A stretch of DNA of 59,626 bases from Amphimedon queenslandica. Its lineage: Eukaryota > Porifera > Demospongiae > Haplosclerida > Niphatidae. Positions within the stretch are counted from its first letter, which is position 1, and every line of letters starts with the position of its first letter. Where the stretch lies: positions 182,556 to 242,181 of the forward strand of contig NW_003546355.1 in NCBI RefSeq assembly GCF_000090795.2, in the 5' to 3' direction. Shown here piece after piece: positions 58,621 through 59,626 of this stretch. The notes beneath the pieces were generated by a model. That model was not told where the DNA came from and searched no databases. It worked only from the letters and a program-made list of their open reading frames with translations. A program made the translations under genes and the position numbers.

Positions 58621-59626
58621 GTAAGAGAGAGAGAGAGAGAAAAGGAGAGAGAGAAAGAGAGAGGGGGAGGGAGAGAGAGAAAGAGAGGGGGAGGGAGAGA
58701 GAGAAAGAGAGGGGGAGGAATGATGAAGAGGTTTAAGAGGTGTATAAGAAAAATGACCAGATGTTTTTGATTTATTTAGCAAATTATTTTAAGCCACACC
58801 TGTCTACTCAACCATGCAGCAATCAACTCTTACAGTAATAACAATAATAATTAGTTATAATGATAATAATAATGAGCAGATGGCACTTACATTTTGAGTT
58901 AGCATAATTCACATTTCTTTTCTCTCTGGCATTTTATAATTATGGAGGATGGAGTTAGATATCTGTCTGTGTCTTGATTGTCGTACATGAACCGAATCCT
59001 TTAAACAGGAGGCACTTATGGACAAATAAATAGTTTGTCCTTTATAGGAAGGCTATACAGTATTGCTTCATACAGTGTAGCCTCTTTATTAAGGACACCA
59101 TTGGGCCCACACTATCTGTCCTTAATACATGTACAGTGTAGCCTCTTTATTGAGGACACCATTGGGCCCACACTACCTGTCCTTAATACATGTACAGTGT
59201 AGCCTCTTTATTAAGGACACCATTGGGCCCACACTACCTGTCCTTAATACATGTACAGTGTAGCCTCTTTATTAAGGACACCATTGGGCCCACACTACCT
59301 GTCCTTAATACAGAGGTGTCCTCATTTCAGAGGTACCTTTGTATAGGCTTGTACCAATTGGGACATTACACAATGTCCTCATTATAAAGGTGAGATTTAG
59401 ACATCTTTATAATGAGAACATTCTCTATTAAAGAAGTCATACTGTATTCAGTTCACTAGGTTGATATGAATTATGATATTACATTAGTATAAATGTTAGT
59501 GTAGTATTGAGTAAATATATGCACCATATATATGTGTGTTTATATGAGGAATCAATTTGTAGACTGATTGTACAGTTATTTGTAGCAATTAATGATTTAT
59601 TGTACTTTGAAATGAGAATTATTTGT
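58621..59626 (+). other. Intron of the PH-domain gene, repeats only
   Basis: GA-rich tracts (58621-58720) are followed by AT-rich sequence and the tandem-repeat element at 59079. No further exon of the PH gene could be supported. Confidence 0.5.
59079..59445 (+). repeat. Tandem-repeat element, four 60-bp units
   Basis: Fourth copy of the element at 49605, with four terminal units, the unique part (GGTACCTTTGTATAGGCTTG) and a diverged far end (CTTTATAATGAGAACATTCT). Confidence 0.85.

Overview
This is nuclear DNA from an intron-rich, gene-dense, AT-rich animal genome. Introns are mostly about 50-100 nt with GT..AG ends. The gene set (laminin, dynamin, INTS5, FAM78) is metazoan, and Death-NACHT genes expanded in tandem are typical of demosponges. 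I infer a demosponge, most likely Amphimedon queenslandica or a close relative. Exon coordinates were assembled by hand from splice signals, reading phase and family resemblance; no database search was run.

Layout. 1-2086: a hAT-type element end, a broken Rab-like GTPase copy and an intact Rab-like gene (both minus), then a short divergent promoter. 2087-3412: eIF2-alpha with Thr at the canonical Ser51 phosphosite. 3667-7550: a short laminin beta/gamma-like chain. 7672-8121: a small basic C11orf98-like gene. 8276-13104 (minus): a full classical dynamin, head to head with DHX33 (13230-16028), which converges on intronless KIFBP (16043-17755, minus). Just upstream of KIFBP lie the last two exons of an unrecognised gene, here called 'B'.

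18223-41335 is an accessory island. Its first gene fuses a Death domain, a CARD-like segment, a conserved unnamed region and a complete prenylatable Rab GTPase. Four tandem Death-TM-NACHT genes follow (NLR-1 to NLR-4). Each has the same three-exon structure, a hydrophobic segment between Death and NACHT, and a degenerate LRR-like tail, sometimes with a second hydrophobic segment. NLR-3 is intact; NLR-1 and NLR-2 each carry a frameshift; NLR-4 carries a frameshift plus a hairpin insertion. Copies of the INTS5 3' end lie behind NLR-1 to NLR-3, and copies of the B exons precede NLR-2 and NLR-3 and follow NLR-3. This shows that the duplicating unit was B-NLR-INTS5 tail. The intact INTS5 (41467-45786, minus) closes the island. 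A 710-base N gap (36520-37229) lies inside it, flanked by near-identical sequence that may be two haplotypes.

45862-58620 returns to ordinary genes: an S28 serine peptidase (PRSS16/PRCP/DPP7 type) with two multi-kilobase repeat-filled introns, an intronless FAM78 gene (minus) and the 5' part of a PH plus coiled-coil gene resembling TBC1D2/TBC1D2B, which runs off the window.

Mobile and repeat DNA is plentiful: hAT-like MITEs with 8-bp target duplications, a TA-flanked MITE inside a palindrome, two related intronic satellite families with palindromic cores, a tandem-repeat element of about 60 bp, and a 26-nt hairpin insertion in an exon. The most unusual biology is the membrane-anchored NLR cluster beside a Death-Rab fusion whose GTPase has Leu at the catalytic Gln position.
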